Notes: a model not told the origin generated them from the letters alone. Shown: positions 53,882 to 63,997, counted from the first letter of the stretch. The stretch is DNA of 64,000 nt from Caulobacter ginsengisoli (GCF_030814835.1 NZ_JAUSVS010000001.1:935001-999000); one strand, 5' to 3'. Program-made: numbers and translations.

Positions 53882-54934
53882 TCAAGTCAGCGGCGTCCAT
53901 TCCTCATCCGCCGGTAACGGGGCGAAAATCTGGTCGAGCAGGGCCGGCGTGACCCCAGCCAGGTCGGCGGGGTCCCAGCGCGGGGCGTTGTCCTTGTCGA
54001 CAATCACCGCCCGCACCCCCTCCAGGAAGTCGTGACGCTGCACCACCCGCGCGCCGATGCGGTATTCCATCGCCATGTTGTCGGCGAAGAGGCCCAGGGC
54101 GCCGCCTTCGCTAAGTTGCCGGAAGGCGACCTTGAGCGTCTGGGGCGACTTGGTCTTCAGGGTGGCCAGTTGGGCCAGCGCCCAGTCGCCGCCGTCGGCT
54201 TCCAGATCCGCGAAGATGGCCTCGACCGAGGCGCCGCCGAACAGCCGGTCGATATCGGCCAGGTGCGGCTCGATGGGCGCGGGCCCGGCGTCGTCGACGA
54301 AATGAGCCAGGGCGCCGACCAGGCTGCCGGGGTGCTCGGCCAGGGCTTTCTTGAAGTCGGCGACCTGGTCGAAAGGCATGAAATGGGTGGCGACGCCCAG
54401 CCGCGCGCAGTCCGCCGCCTTGATCCGCGCCCCGGTCAGGGCCAGCCACAGGCCTGTCTTGCCCGGCAGCCGCGGCAGGAACCAGCCGCCGCCGACGTCC
54501 GGGAACAGGCCGATGCCGGTCTCGGGCATGGCGAAGGTGGTCCGCTCGGTGGCGATCCGCACGCTGGCCGGCATGGAGAGCCCGACCCCACCGCCCATGG
54601 TCACCCCGTCCATCACCGCGCAGACCGGCTTGGGATAGGCGAACAACAGCTGGTTCAGCCGGTATTCGGTGAAGAAAAATTCCCGGGCGAGCTTGCCGTC
54701 CCCTGCCCCGCTCTCGGCCAGCATGCGGATATCGCCCCCGGCGCAGAAGCCGCGCTCGCCGGCGTGGTCGATCAACACGCAATGCACCGCGTCATCGCCT
54801 CGCCAGTCCAGCAAGGCGGCGGTGATCAGCCGGCACATGTTGGTGGTCAGGGCATGCAGCGCCGCCGGACGGTTGAGCGTGACGCGGCCGACGCCGGATT
54901 CAATACGGGCAAGAACTTCGGGCTCTGAACTCAT
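53882..54934 (-). CDS. 3-hydroxyisobutyryl-CoA hydrolase / enoyl-CoA hydratase family
   Basis: A 350-residue crotonase-fold enzyme. GRVTLNRPAALHALTTNMCR, GERGFCAGGDIRMLAESG and VCAVMDGVTMGGGVGLSMPA are typical; the ETGIGLFPDVGGGWFLPRLP segment and overall length match 3-hydroxyisobutyryl-CoA hydrolases (HIBCH). It releases CoA from 3-hydroxyisobutyryl-CoA in valine catabolism. It overlaps the membrane-protein gene by 4 bases. Confidence 0.9.
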   Translation of the reverse strand: MSSEPEVLARIESGVGRVTLNRPAALHALTTNMCRLITAALLDWRGDDAVHCVLIDHAGERGFCAGGDIRMLAESGAGDGKLAREFFFTEYRLNQLLFAYPKPVCAVMDGVTMGGGVGLSMPASVRIATERTTFAMPETGIGLFPDVGGGWFLPRLPGKTGLWLALTGARIKAADCARLGVATHFMPFDQVADFKKALAEHPGSLVGALAHFVDDAGPAPIEPHLADIDRLFGGASVEAIFADLEADGGDWALAQLATLKTKSPQTLKVAFRQLSEGGALGLFADNMAMEYRIGARVVQRHDFLEGVRAVIVDKDNAPRWDPADLAGVTPALLDQIFAPLPADEEWTPLT

Positions 54935-55467
54935 CGAGACTTCCTGATGGCGACCGCCACGCGCGCGACCCGCACATAGGTCCAGGCGGCGATGCCGAAA
55001 GCGGCCGGGAACAAGACCAACTGCAGCCAGTTGGGCAGGTAGAACAGATTTTCCGCCTCGAACGGATAGAGACCGTCAGGGGGCGTCAACATCGCCTTGC
55101 CGATGTACCAGCCCATCGACAGGGCCAGCAGGGCGCCAGGAACGCCGGCGACCAGGGTCACGAACATCCGCTCGCCGCCCCGCGCCAGCCGGGTCAGGCC
55201 CCAGCCCAACAGTACAACAACCAGCCCCACCACACCGACTAGAGCCATGCTGGCCACCAGCTCATGGAGCGGCATATTTTCCATGCTCATCTGCATGTCG
55301 GCATCCAGGCCCTGCCTGAATATCTGCACGAAGTAGACCTGCAAAATCAGCAATCCGCCCAGGGGCATGATCGTCAGGGCCAGCGCCAGCCAGGACCAGG
55401 GCAGCGGCCGGCCAAGCGGCTTGGGTTCGGGACGGGAAAAGGCGCGGGCGAGGACTTGGTCGGTCAT
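54931..55467 (-). CDS. Hypothetical inner-membrane protein
   Basis: A 178-residue protein with four predicted transmembrane segments: LPWSWLALALTIMPLGGLLI, LVASMALVGVVGLVVVLLGW, VTLVAGVPGALLALSMGWYI and LVLFPAAFGIAAWTYV. No family is recognised. It lies between the acyl-CoA dehydrogenase (55-base gap) and the HIBCH-like gene (4-base overlap), so it belongs to the valine-catabolism transcript. A role in transport or membrane anchoring is a guess. Confidence 0.7.
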   Translation of the reverse strand: MTDQVLARAFSRPEPKPLGRPLPWSWLALALTIMPLGGLLILQVYFVQIFRQGLDADMQMSMENMPLHELVASMALVGVVGLVVVLLGWGLTRLARGGERMFVTLVAGVPGALLALSMGWYIGKAMLTPPDGLYPFEAENLFYLPNWLQLVLFPAAFGIAAWTYVRVARVAVAIRKSR

Positions 55468-55522
55468 GGGTCTCTCCTGAAGAGCCTGGCGACGAAAGGC
55501 GCCCTACAGAACCACATCCGGC

Positions 55523-56662
55523 CTACTGCCGGAACATCTCCCGTCCGATGATGACCCGCATGATCTCGTTGGTCCCTTCGAGGATCTGGTGGACCCGCAG
55601 GTCGCGGACGATGCGCTCCAGGGGGTAGTCCTGCAGGAAGCCGTAGCCGCCGTGCAGTTGCAGCGCGTCGTTGGCGACGGTGAAGCAGGCGTCGGTGGCG
55701 AAGCGCTTGGCCATGGCGCAGAGCTTGGTGGCCTGCGGGTCCCGGTTGTCGAGGGCGGCGGCGGCGTTGCGGACCATCAGCCGGGCGGCTTCCAGTTCGG
55801 TGGCCATGTCGGCGATCTTGAACTGCAGGGCCTGGAAGTCCTTCAGCGGCCGGCCGAACTGATTGCGGGTCTCCATATAGGCCTTGGCGGTGTCGAGGGC
55901 GAAGGCCGCCCCGCCCAGCGAGCAGGAGGCGATGTTCAGCCGCCCGCCGTCCAGCCCCATCATGGCGAAGCGGAAGCCCTCGCCCTCCTGGCCGATGCGG
56001 TTGGCGACCGGGACCCGGACATTGTCGAAATTGACCTGGGCGGTCGGCTGCGAATTCCAGCCCATCTTGCGCTCGTTGGCCCCGAAGCTGAGGCCCTCCC
56101 AGCCCTTCTCGACCACGAAGGCCGAGACGCCCTTGGCCCCGTCTCCGCCCGAGCGGGCCATGACCACATAGACGTCCGAGACGCCAGCGCCGGAGATGAA
56201 GGCCTTCGAGCCGTTCAGGACGTAGTGGTCGCCGTCGAGCCTGGCCGTCGTCCGCATGGCCGCCGCGTCGGAGCCCGAGCCCGGCTCGGTCAGGCAGTAG
56301 CTGGCGATCAGTTCCATGGTGGTCAGGCGGGGCAGGTAGCGGTGGCGCAGCTCGTCGGCGGCGAAGCGGTCGATCATCCAGGAGGCCATGTTGTGGATGG
56401 TGAGGTAGGCCGCCGTCGGCACGTCGCCGTAGCTGAGGGCCTCGAAGATCAGCGAGGCGTCCAGGCGGGTGAGGCCCGAGCCGCCGACGTCCTCCTGCAG
56501 ATAGATGCCCGCAAACCCCAGGCCCGCGGCCTGGCGCAGCACGTCGACGGGGAAGAACTTCTCCTCGTCCCATTTGGCCGAGTGCGGGGCCATCTCCTCC
56601 CGGGCGAAGGCCAGGGCCATCTCCTGGATGGCGCGTTGATCGTCGGTCAGGGAGAAGTCCAT
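55523..56662 (-). CDS. Isobutyryl-CoA dehydrogenase-like acyl-CoA dehydrogenase
   Basis: A 379-residue flavoprotein. It has [59 protein letters not shown] and the catalytic Glu362 in [13 protein letters not shown]. Its neighbours (HIBCH-like, 3-hydroxyisobutyrate dehydrogenase) point to branched-chain acyl-CoA, and the protein resembles isobutyryl-CoA dehydrogenases; specificity is inferred from context. ATG at 56662; it heads the valine set and is divergent from hemB. Confidence 0.9.
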   Translation of the reverse strand: MDFSLTDDQRAIQEMALAFAREEMAPHSAKWDEEKFFPVDVLRQAAGLGFAGIYLQEDVGGSGLTRLDASLIFEALSYGDVPTAAYLTIHNMASWMIDRFAADELRHRYLPRLTTMELIASYCLTEPGSGSDAAAMRTTARLDGDHYVLNGSKAFISGAGVSDVYVVMARSGGDGAKGVSAFVVEKGWEGLSFGANERKMGWNSQPTAQVNFDNVRVPVANRIGQEGEGFRFAMMGLDGGRLNIASCSLGGAAFALDTAKAYMETRNQFGRPLKDFQALQFKIADMATELEAARLMVRNAAAALDNRDPQATKLCAMAKRFATDACFTVANDALQLHGGYGFLQDYPLERIVRDLRVHQILEGTNEIMRVIIGREMFRQ

Positions 56663-56699
56663 GCGTATCGGGCCTTAGATCGGGGAACGGATGACCTGA

Positions 56700-57788
<1,089 letters not shown>

Positions 57789-57874
57789 CCGATCCCGGAT
57801 GATCGTGTCCGGAACCGGCCAGCAGGCCGGCCGCTATGGCGTCATCATTCTCTCAAGCCAGAGAGAGGAACGTC

Positions 57875-58279
57875 ATGCCCACCGTCCACAAAGAGATCCT
57901 GATCAACGCCTCGCCCGACAAGGTCTGGGACGCCGCCCGCGACTGGGGCGCCCTGCACACCCGCCTGGTCCCCGGCTTCGTCACCGCCACCGAGACCGCG
58001 GCCGAGGCCGACGGCACGCCCTATCGCATGGTGACCTTCGCCAGCGGCATGACCCTCAAGGAGGTGATCGTCGATATCGACGACGAACGCCGTCGCCTGG
58101 TCTGGACCATCGAAAGCCCCAATGTCCGCCACCACAACGGCGCGCTGCAGGTGTTTCCCGAGGCCGGCGGCTGCCGCGCGGTCTGGACCGCCGACGTCCT
58201 GCCCGCCGCCATGGCCGAAGCCTTCGCGCCATCGATGGCGGCGGGTCTGCAGGCCATGAAGGCGGTGTTCGAGGCCTAG
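57875..58279 (+). CDS. SRPBCC/polyketide-cyclase-like ligand-binding protein
   Basis: A 134-residue SRPBCC (START-like) protein. It opens VHKEILINASPDKVWDAARD, the usual first strand and helix, and ends in the long C-terminal helix AFAPSMAAGLQAMKAVFEA that closes the cavity. The ligand is unknown. The ATG at 57875 follows AGAGAGGAA. It lies 86 bases after hemB on the same strand. Confidence 0.85.
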   Translation: MPTVHKEILINASPDKVWDAARDWGALHTRLVPGFVTATETAAEADGTPYRMVTFASGMTLKEVIVDIDDERRRLVWTIESPNVRHHNGALQVFPEAGGCRAVWTADVLPAAMAEAFAPSMAAGLQAMKAVFEA

Positions 58280-58376
58280 CGGCTGGTCAACATTCACCTT
58301 TTGCCTCCCCTCCCTATGTCGTCATGGCCGGAATTTGGGTGGGAGTATGGGCCTCAAAAGCCGATGAGTGCGGGCC

Positions 58377-59447
58377 CTAGCGTCCCCCCGACCTGTCGAG
58401 CAGTTCCGCCAGCCGGTCCTGCCAGATCGCCGCCCAGGTATGGGTGCCGTGGCCGTGGGTGTCGGGGCCGGCGGGGATCAGCACGAAGGTCCCCCGCTTG
58501 AGCCGCTTGGCGAAGCCCTCGGCCAGGCCCAGCTCGGGCGGGTTGATGAAGTCGTCGGCCGAGTTCACCCACATCACCGGGGCGGTGATCTTTTCCAGGT
58601 CGGCCGAGGGGTCGTAATCGCGGCTGGCGTTGACCTGGTAGAGCAGGTCGTTGGCGTCCAGCCCGGCTACCGCCCTGGGGAAGTTCTCCTGATACCAGCT
58701 GTCGACCTGCATCAGGGTCGGCAGCTGGTTCTGCATGGGCAGCGGCGCGGCGCCGGCCAGCATGAGCAGGTCCTCGGCGGTGCGCAGGCCTTCCATGGGC
58801 TGGGTCTTGTAGTCGCCGCCCATCCAGGCCGGATCCCGGCGAATGGCGTCCATCAGCATCGTCCGCCACAGCCGGTTGCGGCCGGCGATCTGGGTCGGCA
58901 GGCAGGCCAACGGCATCAGGGCGTCGGCGAAGGCGGGATGTTCCTCGCCCCAGACGAAGGCGTGCATGCAGCCCATAGAGGTGCCCAGGATCAGCCGCAG
59001 GTGATCGACCTTGAGCCCATCGACCAGCAGCAGGCGCTGGGCCTCGACCATGTCCTGGTAGCCGTACATCGGGAACCGGGCGTGGAGCCCATCGCTCGGC
59101 TTGGAAGAGCCGCCGTGGCCGATGCCGTCGGGCAGGATGACGTAGTATTTGGCCGGGTCGAGCAGGCCGCCGGGCTTGAACAGCACGTCGGCGAACTGCG
59201 GCCGCAGGAACTGGGCGCCCGACCCGCCGGTGCCGTGCAGGATCATCACGGCGTTGGTCACCCGGCCCTTGGCGTCGCGCTTGGGGGCCCCCAGTGTGCG
59301 GTAGTGCAGCTTGAGCTGCGGCAGGGTCTGGCCCGAATTGAACTCGAAGTTGGCGACCGTGTAGTCGCCCTCGGTGACCGCCGGCGCGGCCATGGCGGCT
59401 GAAGCCAGACCAAGCCACGCCAGCACGGCGAGCAGAACAGAACGCAT
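58377..59447 (-). CDS. Exported alpha/beta hydrolase, MetX/homoserine acetyltransferase-like
   Basis: A 356-residue protein with a signal peptide (LLAVLAWLGLASAAMAAP). The hydrolase core resembles MetX-type acyltransferases: LHYRTLGAPKRDAKGRVTNA, nucleophile elbow GTSMGCMHAF, the acid in NSADDFINPPE, and the His in GHGTHTW. An exported location makes a methionine role unlikely; it is probably a secreted esterase. ATG at 59447 shares one base with the stop of the upstream dehydrogenase gene, so the two are co-translated. Confidence 0.85.
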   Translation of the reverse strand: MRSVLLAVLAWLGLASAAMAAPAVTEGDYTVANFEFNSGQTLPQLKLHYRTLGAPKRDAKGRVTNAVMILHGTGGSGAQFLRPQFADVLFKPGGLLDPAKYYVILPDGIGHGGSSKPSDGLHARFPMYGYQDMVEAQRLLLVDGLKVDHLRLILGTSMGCMHAFVWGEEHPAFADALMPLACLPTQIAGRNRLWRTMLMDAIRRDPAWMGGDYKTQPMEGLRTAEDLLMLAGAAPLPMQNQLPTLMQVDSWYQENFPRAVAGLDANDLLYQVNASRDYDPSADLEKITAPVMWVNSADDFINPPELGLAEGFAKRLKRGTFVLIPAGPDTHGHGTHTWAAIWQDRLAELLDRSGGR

Positions 59448-60307
59448 CACTTCACTCCATTCAACCGCGCCGCCAGGGACGAGGTGTCCCACCGCCGCCC
59501 GCCCAGTTCCTGCACCTCGGCATAGTAGCCGTCCACCAGCCGGGTCATTTCCAGCTTCGCGCCGTTGGCCGCCGCCTCGTCCAGCACCAAGCCCAGGTCC
59601 TTGCGCATCCAGTCCACGGCGAAGCCGAAGTCGAACTTCCCCTCGACCATGGTGGCCCAGCGATTGTCCATCTGCCAGCTCTGGGCGGCGCCCTTGCTGA
59701 TGGCTTCATAGACCAGGGCCGGATCGATGCCCGCCTGTTTGGTGAAATGGACTGCCTCCGCCAGCCCCTGGACGACGCCGGCGATGCAGATCTGGTTGAC
59801 CATCTTGGCCAGCTGGCCGCTACCGGGGCCGCCGATGCGCATCACCGCCTTGGCGTATGAACGCAGCACCGGCTCGGCGCGGTCGAAGGCGGCCTGGTCG
59901 CCGCCGGCCATGACGCTGAGCTGGCCCTTCTCGGCCCCCGCCTGACCGCCGGACACCGGGGCGTCGACGAACCAGCGGCCGCTGGCGGCGCAAAGCTCGG
60001 CCATCTCGCGGGCCACCATGGCCGAGGTGGTGGTGTGGTCGACGATGATGCCGCCCGGGGCCAGGACCTCGCGAATTTCCCCCACCACGCCGCGCACGTC
60101 ATTGTCGTTGCCGACACAGAGCGCGACCAGTTCACAGCCCTCGGCCGCCTGCGTGGCGGTCGCCGCGCCCCGGCCCTTGTGGGTTTGCGTCCAGCGATGG
60201 GTCTTTTCCGGCGTGCGGTTGAACACCGAGACCGCGTGGCCCGCGGCGGCCAGGTGGCCCGCCATCGGGAACCCCATCACGCCAAGTCCAATGAACGCCA
60301 CCCGCAT
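59447..60307 (-). CDS. NAD(P)-dependent oxidoreductase of the 3-hydroxyisobutyrate dehydrogenase family
   Basis: A 286-residue beta-hydroxyacid dehydrogenase. It starts AFIGLGVMGFPMAGHLAAAG, has DAPVSGGQAGAEKGQLSVMA and the catalytic Lys in GPGSGQLAKMVNQICIAGVV. It is a second member of this family besides the one at 51376-52272; the substrate may be another small 3-hydroxy acid (glyoxylate/succinic semialdehyde type). It is translationally linked to the exported MetX-like hydrolase. Confidence 0.9.
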   Translation of the reverse strand: MRVAFIGLGVMGFPMAGHLAAAGHAVSVFNRTPEKTHRWTQTHKGRGAATATQAAEGCELVALCVGNDNDVRGVVGEIREVLAPGGIIVDHTTTSAMVAREMAELCAASGRWFVDAPVSGGQAGAEKGQLSVMAGGDQAAFDRAEPVLRSYAKAVMRIGGPGSGQLAKMVNQICIAGVVQGLAEAVHFTKQAGIDPALVYEAISKGAAQSWQMDNRWATMVEGKFDFGFAVDWMRKDLGLVLDEAAANGAKLEMTRLVDGYYAEVQELGGRRWDTSSLAARLNGVK

Positions 60308-60334
60308 GCCGGTCTCTCCAAATCCGCCGCCTAC

Positions 60335-60350
60335 CTAACCCCATCTTAAC
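60335..60350. promoter_or_regulatory. Possible CtrA box upstream of motB
   Basis: CTAA, 7 bases, TTAAC, one mismatch from the CtrA consensus TTAA-7-TTAAC. It lies 47 bases before the motB ATG and 28 bases before the divergent gene. A further TTAA half-site is at 60381-60384. CtrA controls many flagellar genes in Caulobacterales; the match alone is weak evidence. Confidence 0.35.
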
Positions 60351-60396
60351 GCCCTGCCGCCACCCTGCGGCGCAATAGGGTTAAGCGGGGTTTGTC

Positions 60397-61305
60397 ATGG
60401 CGCTCGGCAGCGATTCGCCGATCATGATCAAGAGGATCAAGAAGGTCGCCGGCCATGGTCACCATGGCGGGGCCTGGAAAGTCGCCTACGCCGACTTCGT
60501 GACGGCCATGATGGCCTTCTTCCTGCTGATGTGGCTGATCAACACCACCAGCCCCGAGCAGAAGCGCGGCATCGCCGACTATTTCGCCCCGGCCAGCGTC
60601 TCCCAGACCACCAGCGGCGCGGGCGACATCCTCTCCGGCACGGCCCTGGGCGATGACGGCGCCAAGGGCTCCGGCTCGGCCGACGTGGTCCAGGCCCTGG
60701 CCCCGCAGGCCCCGCCGGACGTCAACAACTCCGGCCAGAGCGACACCAAGCCCGGCGCCACCGATCTCGACAGCGCCGAGACCCAGGCCCTGCGCAAGCA
60801 GCTGCAGGCCCGCGACGACGCCGCCTTCGCCTCGGCCGCCCAGTCGCTGCGCCAGGCGCTGCAGGACATGCCGGAACTGGCCGAGCTCTCGAAACAGCTG
60901 ATCATCGACCAGACTCCCGAGGGCCTGCGCATCCAGCTGGTCGACCAGGACGGCCGCTCGATGTTCAAGGAAGGCTCGGCCGCGCCCAACGACCGCGCCC
61001 GCATCCTGCTGCGCGCCGTCGCCCGGGTGATCAACATCCTGCCCAACCGCATCAGCATCTCGGGCCACACCAGCGCCACCGCCGTCGGCCAGAAGTCCGA
61101 TGGCGACTGGAAACTCAGCGCCGAGCGCGCCGACCTGGCCCGGATGATCCTGCAGGCCGCCGGCGTCGACGCCGACCGCGTCTACCAGGTCTCCGGCAAG
61201 GCCAATTCCGACCCGCTCTATCCGGATGACCCGACCCTGGCCGGCAACCGCCGCATCGCCATCGTCCTGCTGCGCGAAGCCCCAGTGTTGCCTCCGGGGA
61301 ACTAG
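60397..61305 (+). CDS. motB: Flagellar motor stator protein MotB
   Basis: A 302-residue MotB. The N-terminus has WKVAYADFVTAMMAFFLLMW, a single helix with the essential proton-binding Asp33. A periplasmic linker rich in Ala/Gly follows, then an OmpA-like domain (about 165-295) with ISISGHTSATAVGQ and LSAERADLARMILQAAGV that binds peptidoglycan. MotA is not adjacent, as in Caulobacter. ATG at 60397. The next gene, bpt, starts 93 bases later. Confidence 0.95.
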   Translation: MALGSDSPIMIKRIKKVAGHGHHGGAWKVAYADFVTAMMAFFLLMWLINTTSPEQKRGIADYFAPASVSQTTSGAGDILSGTALGDDGAKGSGSADVVQALAPQAPPDVNNSGQSDTKPGATDLDSAETQALRKQLQARDDAAFASAAQSLRQALQDMPELAELSKQLIIDQTPEGLRIQLVDQDGRSMFKEGSAAPNDRARILLRAVARVINILPNRISISGHTSATAVGQKSDGDWKLSAERADLARMILQAAGVDADRVYQVSGKANSDPLYPDDPTLAGNRRIAIVLLREAPVLPPGN

Positions 61306-61398
61306 CCTGTGGCTCAGGGTCCCATCCCCCTTGCGCCAACCGCCGCTATCGGCGCTAATCCTTGCCAGTACAGGCGGAGAGACTAGGGACCCCATCAG

Positions 61399-62208
61399 GT
61401 GACGCAGCATTTCCCCACGCGGCAGATGCGCTTCTTCCTGACAGCGCCATCCCCCTGCCCCTATCTGCCGGGCCGGGAAGAGCGGAAGGTGTTCGCCCAT
61501 CTGCCGCCGGCCGACGGGGCCCAGATCAACGACTCGCTGACCCAGTCGGGCTTCCGCCGCTCGCAGAACATCGCCTATCGCCCGGCCTGCGAGACCTGCG
61601 CCTCCTGCATCTCGGCGCGGCTGCCGGTGGCCGACTACGTCTTCTCGCGGTCGGAGCGGAAGACCCTCAGCCGCAACGGCGACCTGCGCCGCCACCTGGT
61701 CGAGGCCGAGGCGACGCTGGAGCAGTTCGACCTGCTGCGCCGCTACCTGCTGACCCGCCACGCCGACGGCGGCATGGCCGAGATGACCTGGCCCGACTAT
61801 GTGGCCATGGTCGAGGACACCGCCGTCCGCACCCACGTCATCGAATACCGCGCCCCGTCCCAGGACCGCGGCCCGGGCGACCTGGTCGCCTGCGTGCTGG
61901 TCGATGTGATGAGCGATGGCCTGTCACTGGTCTACAGCTTCTACGATCCCGCCCTGACCCGCCGGAGCCTGGGCAGCTTCATCATCCTGGACCATGTCGT
62001 TCAGGCGGGGATCAACGCCCTGGCCTATGTCTATCTGGGCTACTGGGTGCCCGGCAGCGAGAAGATGACCTACAAGGCGCGGTTCTCGCCCCTGGAAATC
62101 CTGCGCCCGTCGGGGTGGAGCCTGATGTCGACCCGCGATCGGGAGGAAGCGGCGCGGGCGCTGGCGGCGAGCGGTGACAAGGCGGTGGGAAAGCTCGGGC
62201 GAAAATAA
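61399..62208 (+). CDS. bpt: Aspartate/glutamate leucyltransferase (arginyltransferase family)
   Basis: A 269-residue aminoacyl-tRNA-protein transferase. It has FFLTAPSPCPYLPGREERKV, then ACETCASCISARLPV with the Cys cluster, and SFYDPALTRRSLGSFIILDH with YLGYWVPGSEKMTYKARFSP. The bacterial Bpt group adds Leu to N-terminal Asp/Glu, sending proteins to the ClpS-ClpAP N-degron path. The start is GTG at 61399. A large palindrome lies after its stop. Confidence 0.92.
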   Translation: MTQHFPTRQMRFFLTAPSPCPYLPGREERKVFAHLPPADGAQINDSLTQSGFRRSQNIAYRPACETCASCISARLPVADYVFSRSERKTLSRNGDLRRHLVEAEATLEQFDLLRRYLLTRHADGGMAEMTWPDYVAMVEDTAVRTHVIEYRAPSQDRGPGDLVACVLVDVMSDGLSLVYSFYDPALTRRSLGSFIILDHVVQAGINALAYVYLGYWVPGSEKMTYKARFSPLEILRPSGWSLMSTRDREEAARALAASGDKAVGKLGRK

Positions 62209-62209
62209 T

Positions 62210-62376
62210 ATTCCTCGCCCCTTGGGCGAGGTGGCGGCGAAGCCGACGGAGTGGGCCGTGGAGCACACGGTGCGTCCGGATTGAGCACTGCCGGAGTGGG
62301 CGTGCCTGAAACGCCGTGTGTTCCCCAGAGCCCACTCCACCACTTCGTGGTCCCCCTCGCCCAAGGGGCGAGGAAT
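62210..62376. repeat. Long hairpin repeat, family B, copy 2
   Basis: A 22-base perfect inverted repeat: 62210-62231 and 62355-62376, containing CCTCGCCC/GGGCGAGG. The interior continues the pairing imperfectly (GAGTGGGCCGTGGAGCACACGG against CCGTGTGTTCCCCAGAGCC and beyond). It fills the bpt-htpX convergent gap, with the right arm ending one base before the htpX stop. Confidence 0.82.
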
Positions 62377-63423
62377 TTAGCCCCAGGGCCCGGCGGCCGG
62401 CGGCGGTGACGCCGGCGGGTCACCCCACGGTCCTTCGACTGCCGCAGCCGCCGGCTCCGGCAATTCCGACACCCGTCCGCCCGCAAACTTCACCAGCGCC
62501 TCGATCCGCTTGGCTATCGGCGGATGCGTCGCGAACAGGCCCATCACCCCGGCGCTGTCGTCCTCCAGGAACATGGCCCGCACGCTCTCAGGGGCGTCGA
62601 GATGGGCGTGGCCACTGATCTTCTGCAGGGCGCTGATCATGGCGTCGGGGTTCTTGGTCAGCTCGACCGAGCCGGCGTCGGCGACGAACTCGCGGCTGCG
62701 CGACAGGGCCATGCGGATGACGATGGCCAGCACATAGCCGATGGCCGCGGCGATCAGCGCCACGAAGATCCACGGCCCGCCGCCCTTGCGGTCGCCACGG
62801 CCCCGACCCACCCCGCCCCACATGATGGCGCGGTAGAGGATCTGGGCGATCAGGGTGATGATGCCGGCGAACACCGAGGCGATGACCATGGTCCGCACAT
62901 CGCGGTTCAGAACATGGGTCAGTTCATGGCCCAGCACCGCCTCGAGCTCATCCTTGGTCATGGTCTGCATCAGGCCGCGGGTGACGGTGATGCTGTACTG
63001 TTTCTCGTTGAGGCCGGTGGCGAAGGCGTTGAGGCCCTCGCTCTCGATGATCCTTAAGGTCGGGGTCTTGATACCCCGCGAAATGCAGAGGTTTTCCAGC
63101 AGGTTGTAGAGCTCGGGCTCCTCCTGCCGTGTCACCTGATGGGCGCCGGTCGCCAGGTCGATGATGGTCTGGTTGGCGAAATAGGCGATGACGAACCACA
63201 CGCCCGAGACGATCAGCGCCAGCGGCGCGGCGGCCAGCATGAAACCCGCCGCCTCGGCCAGCTCGCCGCCCGGCTCCTGGGGCGGCGGCAGATAGCCGGC
63301 CCCGATCCCCGCCAGGGTCAGGAAATAGACGATGACCAGCAGCAGCACCGGAAAGCCCGCCAGCAGTAGGGCCGACCGGACATTGTTGGCCTGGATATGG
63401 GTGTAGAGGCCGACAGCCCCCAT
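62377..63423 (-). CDS. htpX: M48-family membrane metalloprotease (HtpX-like)
   Basis: A 348-residue protease. The zinc motif is HELTH at residues 166-170 (AVLGHELTHVLNRDVRTM), and the third ligand Glu lies in SRSREFVADAGSVELTKNP. Transmembrane segments precede the motif (LLLVIVYFLTLAGIGAGYL, ALIVSGVWFVIAYFA) and follow it. HtpX degrades misfolded membrane proteins. The Pro/Ala-rich C-terminal tail is unusual. It follows lemA by 10 bases, a common lemA-htpX pair. Confidence 0.93.
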   Translation of the reverse strand: MGAVGLYTHIQANNVRSALLLAGFPVLLLVIVYFLTLAGIGAGYLPPPQEPGGELAEAAGFMLAAAPLALIVSGVWFVIAYFANQTIIDLATGAHQVTRQEEPELYNLLENLCISRGIKTPTLRIIESEGLNAFATGLNEKQYSITVTRGLMQTMTKDELEAVLGHELTHVLNRDVRTMVIASVFAGIITLIAQILYRAIMWGGVGRGRGDRKGGGPWIFVALIAAAIGYVLAIVIRMALSRSREFVADAGSVELTKNPDAMISALQKISGHAHLDAPESVRAMFLEDDSAGVMGLFATHPPIAKRIEALVKFAGGRVSELPEPAAAAVEGPWGDPPASPPPAAGPWG

Positions 63424-63433
63424 GACGCTGGTC

Positions 63434-63997
63434 CTAGAACTTCACTTCCGGCGGCTTGTCCAGCGCCGCCCGCTCTTCGCCCAGGTCGAAGAAGCTGCGG
63501 GCCTTGAAGCCGAACATGCCGGCGAACAGCACGGCCGGGAACTGCTGGATGGCGGCGTTGAACTCGCTGACCGCGCTATTGAAGAACCGGCGGGCGGCGG
63601 CCAGCTTGTTCTCGATGTCGGTCAGCTGCGATTGCAGGCCCAGGAAGTTCTGGTTGGCCTTGAGGTCCGGATAGGCCTCCGACAGCGCGAACACCTGCCG
63701 CAGGGCCCCGGTCAGCATGTTCTCGGCCTGAACCTTGTCGTCGACGCTCCCCGCCGAGGTCGCGGCGTTGCGGGCGGCGATCACCGCCTCCAGCGTGCCC
63801 TTCTCGTGGGTCGCATAGCCCTTCACCGTCTCGACCAGGTTGGGGATCAGGTCGTGGCGCTGCTTGAGCTGGACGTCGATGTCGGCGAAGGCCTGGTTGG
63901 CCCGCTGATTGAGCGCGACCAGGCTGTTGTAGGCCATGATCGCCAGGACAGCGACCACGATGGCGACGACGATAGCGATGATGAAGCCGGTGCCCAT
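63434..63997 (-). CDS. lemA: LemA family protein
   Basis: A 187-residue protein with an N-terminal membrane segment (FIIAIVVAIVVAVLAIMAYN) and the LemA helical bundle: LVALNQRANQAFADIDVQLK, RHDLIPNLVETVKGYATHEK, YPDLKANQNFLGLQSQLTDI and FNAAIQQFPAVLFAGMFGF. Function is unclear; the partner protease HtpX follows downstream. The whole gene fits inside the window, starting 3 bases from the right edge. Confidence 0.93.
   Translation of the reverse strand: MGTGFIIAIVVAIVVAVLAIMAYNSLVALNQRANQAFADIDVQLKQRHDLIPNLVETVKGYATHEKGTLEAVIAARNAATSAGSVDDKVQAENMLTGALRQVFALSEAYPDLKANQNFLGLQSQLTDIENKLAAARRFFNSAVSEFNAAIQQFPAVLFAGMFGFKARSFFDLGEERAALDKPPEVKF

Noticed and set aside
57789..57874. Extra short gene between hemB and the SRPBCC protein
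   Set aside because: The frames there lack a ribosome-binding site and conserved sequence; the SRPBCC start at 57875 explains the following coding region.
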